From positions 1-7,094 of the forward strand of contig JAMDDG010000419.1 of NCBI GenBank assembly GCA_023488865.1: a stretch of DNA of 7,094 nt, written 5' to 3'. The position numbers and the translations under genes were made by a program. The notes under the pieces are model-generated. The model did not search any database. It saw nothing but the letters and a program-made list of their open reading frames with translations, and was not told the origin of the DNA. This document shows positions 5,056 to 7,094 of this stretch, piece after piece; the first letter of the stretch is position 1; the number at the start of each line of letters is the position of its first letter. Source of the stretch: Bacteroidota bacterium. GTDB taxonomy: Bacteria > Bacteroidota > Bacteroidia > Bacteroidales > Prolixibacteraceae.

Positions 5056-6357
5056 CTACAACTTATACACCTTCTCCGATGCCACTTTTATCCCGTTTCT
5101 CAGGTCCACGATCAAGACCGAATTTTCCAGTATCCAAGCTGCATCAAAACAGGTGTGGTTGGTGGTAACTACCACGCAGTCGCACGACTGCAACAGTTTT
5201 GCCGTTAAGGCAGAAGAGGAATAGCTTTTGCCGCCCGGGGTCGTGCAGGTTGCGACGAAGGGATCGTGGTAAAGTACTTCGCCACCTTTGCCGGCTACAA
5301 TGTCCATAATCTTCAGGGCCGGGGATTCCCGCTCGTCATCGACATCAGGTTTGTAGGCCACTCCCAGGAAAAGAATTTTACTCCCATTGATTGGTTTTTT
5401 GTGCCGGTTCAAAGCGGTGGATAGCTTGATGGTGGCCCTGTGGGGCATCAGCATGTCGATATGGCCTGCCGTATGGATCATGGTGAGGTCGAAATTGAAT
5501 TTTTTGGCGATGTACTCGAGGTAGAACGGATCGAGCGGGATGCAGTGGCCACCGATGCCCGGACCAGGGTAGAATGCCTGAAAGCCGTAGGGCTTGGTTT
5601 TTGCCGCTTCGATTACCTCCCAGATGTCGATCCCCATTTTGCCGCTGAGAAGGGCCATCTCGTTGATCAGGCTGATATTAACCAGCCGGTATGTATTTTC
5701 AAGAATCTTCACCATCTCAGCCACCTTAGGTGAGCTGACGGTATAAACCTGATCGATGGCTTTGCTGTAGATCGCTTTCCCGATGGTAAGCCCTTCGGCG
5801 GTCATGGCGCCTAACACCTTGGGCGTGTTGCGGGTATCGTAGGTTTTGTTGCCCGGATCTACCCGTTCGGGAGAAAAGGCGAGCCAAAAATCCTTGCCTT
5901 GCGTTAATCCGGATGCCTCTTCCAGCAAAGGAAGCACAAAATGTTCGGTCGTAGTGGGGTAGGTGGTACTTTCCAGCGAAACGAAGGTGCCGCTTTTCAG
6001 GTATTTTCCTATCTCCCGGCAGGCAGATTCGATGAAACGCATATCCGGTTTGTGGAAAAGGTCCAGCGGAGTGGGAACGCAGATCAGCACCGCATCGCAT
6101 CGGGCGATAAGAGAGAAATTGGTGGTGGCGGACAGGGTTTTGAGCTCCTGAACTTTGGACCACTGTTCCGGCCGGATATCCTGGATGTAGTTGTTCCCGG
6201 CATTGACCTTGTCCACTTTCGTTACAGAGACATCGAATCCAATTGCCCTTATCCCCGCTGTTGCGAATGAGACGGCTAACGGCAATCCGACATACCCCAG
6301 GCCAATAACCCCCACCTGCAGGGAGTTGTTGTTGATTTTATTGAGAATCTTTTCCAT
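5056..6357 (-). CDS. wbpA: UDP-N-acetylglucosamine 6-dehydrogenase (WbpA type)
   Basis: The product is 433 aa, full length for the UDP-glucose/GDP-mannose dehydrogenase family (Pseudomonas WbpA is about 436 aa). The N-terminal NAD domain has VGVIGLGYVGLPLA (15-28) and CVPTPLD (93-99). The middle region has SLESTTYPTTTE (127-138), FSPERVDPGN (161-170) and KILENTYRLVNISLINE (217-233). YPGPGIGGHCIPLDPFYL (263-280) carries the catalytic Cys272. The C-terminal UDP-binding domain has LGVAYKPDVDDERESPALK (331-349). It oxidises C6 of UDP-GlcNAc twice with NAD to give UDP-GlcNAcA, the substrate of the WbpB-type enzyme encoded next. A WecC/ManNAc-type specificity is less likely given wbpB as neighbour, but not excluded. 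A TATCTTTG box almost touches the start codon, which suggests a very short or absent leader. Confidence 0.93.
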   Translation of the reverse strand: MEKILNKINNNSLQVGVIGLGYVGLPLAVSFATAGIRAIGFDVSVTKVDKVNAGNNYIQDIRPEQWSKVQELKTLSATTNFSLIARCDAVLICVPTPLDLFHKPDMRFIESACREIGKYLKSGTFVSLESTTYPTTTEHFVLPLLEEASGLTQGKDFWLAFSPERVDPGNKTYDTRNTPKVLGAMTAEGLTIGKAIYSKAIDQVYTVSSPKVAEMVKILENTYRLVNISLINEMALLSGKMGIDIWEVIEAAKTKPYGFQAFYPGPGIGGHCIPLDPFYLEYIAKKFNFDLTMIHTAGHIDMLMPHRATIKLSTALNRHKKPINGSKILFLGVAYKPDVDDERESPALKIMDIVAGKGGEVLYHDPFVATCTTPGGKSYSSSALTAKLLQSCDCVVVTTNHTCFDAAWILENSVLIVDLRNGIKVASEKVYKL

Positions 6358-6362
6358 AAAAG

Positions 6363-6370
6363 CAAAGATA
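6363..6370 (-). promoter_or_regulatory. Candidate -7 promoter box (TATCTTTG) directly upstream of wbpA
   Basis: The minus strand reads TATCTTTG, matching TAnnTTTG, and ends five bases before the ATG at 6357. Transcription would start at or very near the start codon. No TTTG was seen at the -33 position. That area is close to the 9-mer repeat array starting at 6395. Confidence 0.45.
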
Positions 6371-6394
6371 GAAAGAAATTGGGAAGAGTTGAAC

Positions 6395-6430
6395 GACTGG
6401 GATGACTGGGACGACTGGGACGAAGGGGAT
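6395..6430. repeat. 9-bp GC-rich tandem in inverted orientation, upstream of wbpA
   Basis: Four units occur in a row: GACTGGGAT, GACTGGGAC, GACTGGGAC and GAAGGGGAT. This is the complement-orientation form also found inside the Smr gene. It continues into the G/A-rich run at 6431-6471, which repeats ATGGAGGG and ATGGAAAG. The array lies just upstream of the candidate wbpA promoter. Confidence 0.8.
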
Positions 6431-6471
6431 GATGGAGGGATGGAGGGATGGAAAGATGGAAAGAGGGAGGG
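6431..6471. repeat. Purine-rich ATGGAGGG / ATGGAAAG tandem run
   Basis: This run has two to three ATGGAGGG units followed by two ATGGAAAG units and an AGGGAGGGAGG end. It is contiguous with the inverted 9-mer array and may be a decayed extension of it. Confidence 0.55.
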
Positions 6472-6490
6472 AGGACCATATGGTGTTGTG

Positions 6491-6550
6491 ACATGCTACC
6501 GCGGACGGAGGTTGTGAGGGATTCGCTTACACGGGGTTCCGCTGCGCGCC
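6491..6550. repeat. REP-like element, truncated copy C
   Basis: It begins ACATGCTACCGCGGACGG, close to copies A and B. It continues through ATTCGCTTACACGGGGTTCC and GCTGCGC. The right arm CCCCGGGT is missing, and the second and third stems are absent. It lies between the small membrane-protein gene and wbpA, and no A/T module follows it. Confidence 0.65.
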
Positions 6551-6571
6551 AGCGGGCGAAAAACGGAGACA

Positions 6572-6930
6572 TTACCAAAGAGCGGTTCTTTTTAAAGCTT
6601 CCCGGAGTGCAGGGTCCTTTTCTGCTGCATCTCTTAAAACTTTAATGATCTTGTCGGTTTTGTTTTCGACAGGGATTAAGGTGGTACGACGGTCGTATAT
6701 TATAAATCCAATCAATCCGAAAATTGACATCAACACCAATCCGAAGCCCCACATGAAATAGCTGTCAAATTTATCCTCCAGCCTGTTGATTTGAGATTGT
6801 GTGACTTAACCTTAGTCTCCACCCTGACCATCCTGTCGCGGTCATTTTGGTTGTAAGGTATTTGCTGCTCCTGGGCTTTCAGGATCCCGGAGAAAAGCAG
6901 CACAAAAACAAGGATAAGTAATTTTTTCAT
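6572..6930 (-). pseudogene. Small secreted/membrane-anchored protein, frameshifted
   Basis: The first frame starts at the ATG at 6930, with AAGGT six bases upstream. It encodes MKKLLILVFVLLFSGILKAQ, a signal peptide with a typical Bacteroidota AQ end, then EQQIPYNQNDRDRMVRVETKV. It then drifts to a stop at 6730. A second frame, open from 6805 to 6572, continues sensibly with QSQINRLEDKFDSYFMWGFG, a membrane segment (LVLMSIFGLIGFIIY), DRRTTLIPVE and a charged helix ending RTALW. Joined near 6806, the parts give about 118 aa, with a short coiled-coil-like segment between signal peptide and membrane helix. I recall Bacteroidota proteins with this layout and a WGFG..DRR motif, of unknown function. 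One lost base or two gained bases explain the break. A sequencing error cannot be excluded. Confidence 0.65.
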
Positions 6931-6952
6931 GACCTTATAGATACCACGAAGT

Positions 6953-7062
6953 TTACCCCGGGTTCCGCTACGTTCCACCCGGGGTTATTGACATTTAACC
7001 CTTTCGGGGTATGATTTGAACTGGAACCACATTGTGGCCGGGATATTGCGGACGGCACCTCA
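6953..7062. repeat. REP-like multi-hairpin element, copy D
   Basis: ACCCCGGGT (6955-6963) pairs perfectly over 9 bp with ACCCGGGGT (6977-6985). A CCC/GGG stem follows around 6999-7009, and CCACATTGTGG (7027-7037) is a short palindrome. The tail GGCACCTCAGCC matches copy A closely. The first stem lies about 25 bp upstream of the start codon of the small protein gene, so it would be in or near its leader. Confidence 0.75.
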
Positions 7063-7094
7063 GCCAATTTTCACATTTTCACATTTCCCAATTT
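7063..7094. repeat. A/T-rich TTTTCACA module, copy D (cut by window end)
   Basis: All 32 visible bases match the first 32 of the module at 1588 and 4943. It follows REP copy D, so the composite order is kept for a third time. A 9-mer array would be expected just beyond the window. Confidence 0.8.

Noticed and set aside
4896..5168. Plus-strand open frame rich in PRRPRRPRR
   Set aside because: Its Arg/Pro run is the 9-mer array in another frame, and the rest is antisense to wbpA.

Overview
The window looks like a chromosomal segment of a Bacteroidota bacterium, probably of the order Bacteroidales. The evidence is a DUF2027/Smr-type protein, promoter-like boxes of the form TAnnTTTG, weak Shine-Dalgarno sites, a signal peptide ending in AQ, and families of short interspersed repeats. 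All supported genes lie on the minus strand, so transcription runs from high to low coordinates. No transposase, tRNA, rRNA or CRISPR array was seen.

Gene order in the direction of transcription is as follows. First comes a small secreted or membrane-anchored protein with an apparent frameshift (6930-6572). Next is a WbpA-type UDP-GlcNAc 6-dehydrogenase (6357-5056), then a WbpB/WlbA-type UDP-GlcNAcA 3-dehydrogenase (4642-3512). After a repeat-free AT-rich gap with a candidate promoter comes a WecA/WbpL-like polyprenyl-phosphate sugar-1-phosphate transferase (3294-2101). It is followed by a VanZ-like small membrane protein (2064-1585) and a DUF2027/Smr-domain protein (1228-89). WbpA and WbpB perform consecutive steps toward 2,3-diamino-uronic acid nucleotide sugars. 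The transferase could start a lipid-linked glycan, so the core of the window is a surface polysaccharide locus. The later pathway enzymes (aminotransferase, acetyltransferase, epimerase) are not in the window.

The most striking feature is a dense family of modular repeats. One is a hairpin-rich REP-like element of about 150 bp (copies near 1444, 4790, 6491 and 6953). A second is a 39-bp A/T-rich module built on TTTTCACA (1588, 4943, 7063, with a variant near 52). A third is a 9-bp GC-rich tandem, GTCGTCCCC or its complement. The fourth and fifth are palindromic modules. The modules occur in a fixed order between genes: REP, then the A/T module, then the 9-mer, read on the plus strand.

The same modules also lie inside genes without breaking the frame. 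About 58 residues are inserted in the Rossmann domain of WbpB, about 48 residues form the linker of the Smr protein, and about 30 residues extend the VanZ protein. The 9-mer has no stop codon in any of six frames, which would let it be absorbed into proteins. I regard this modular, frame-tolerated repeat system as the main discovery candidate here.
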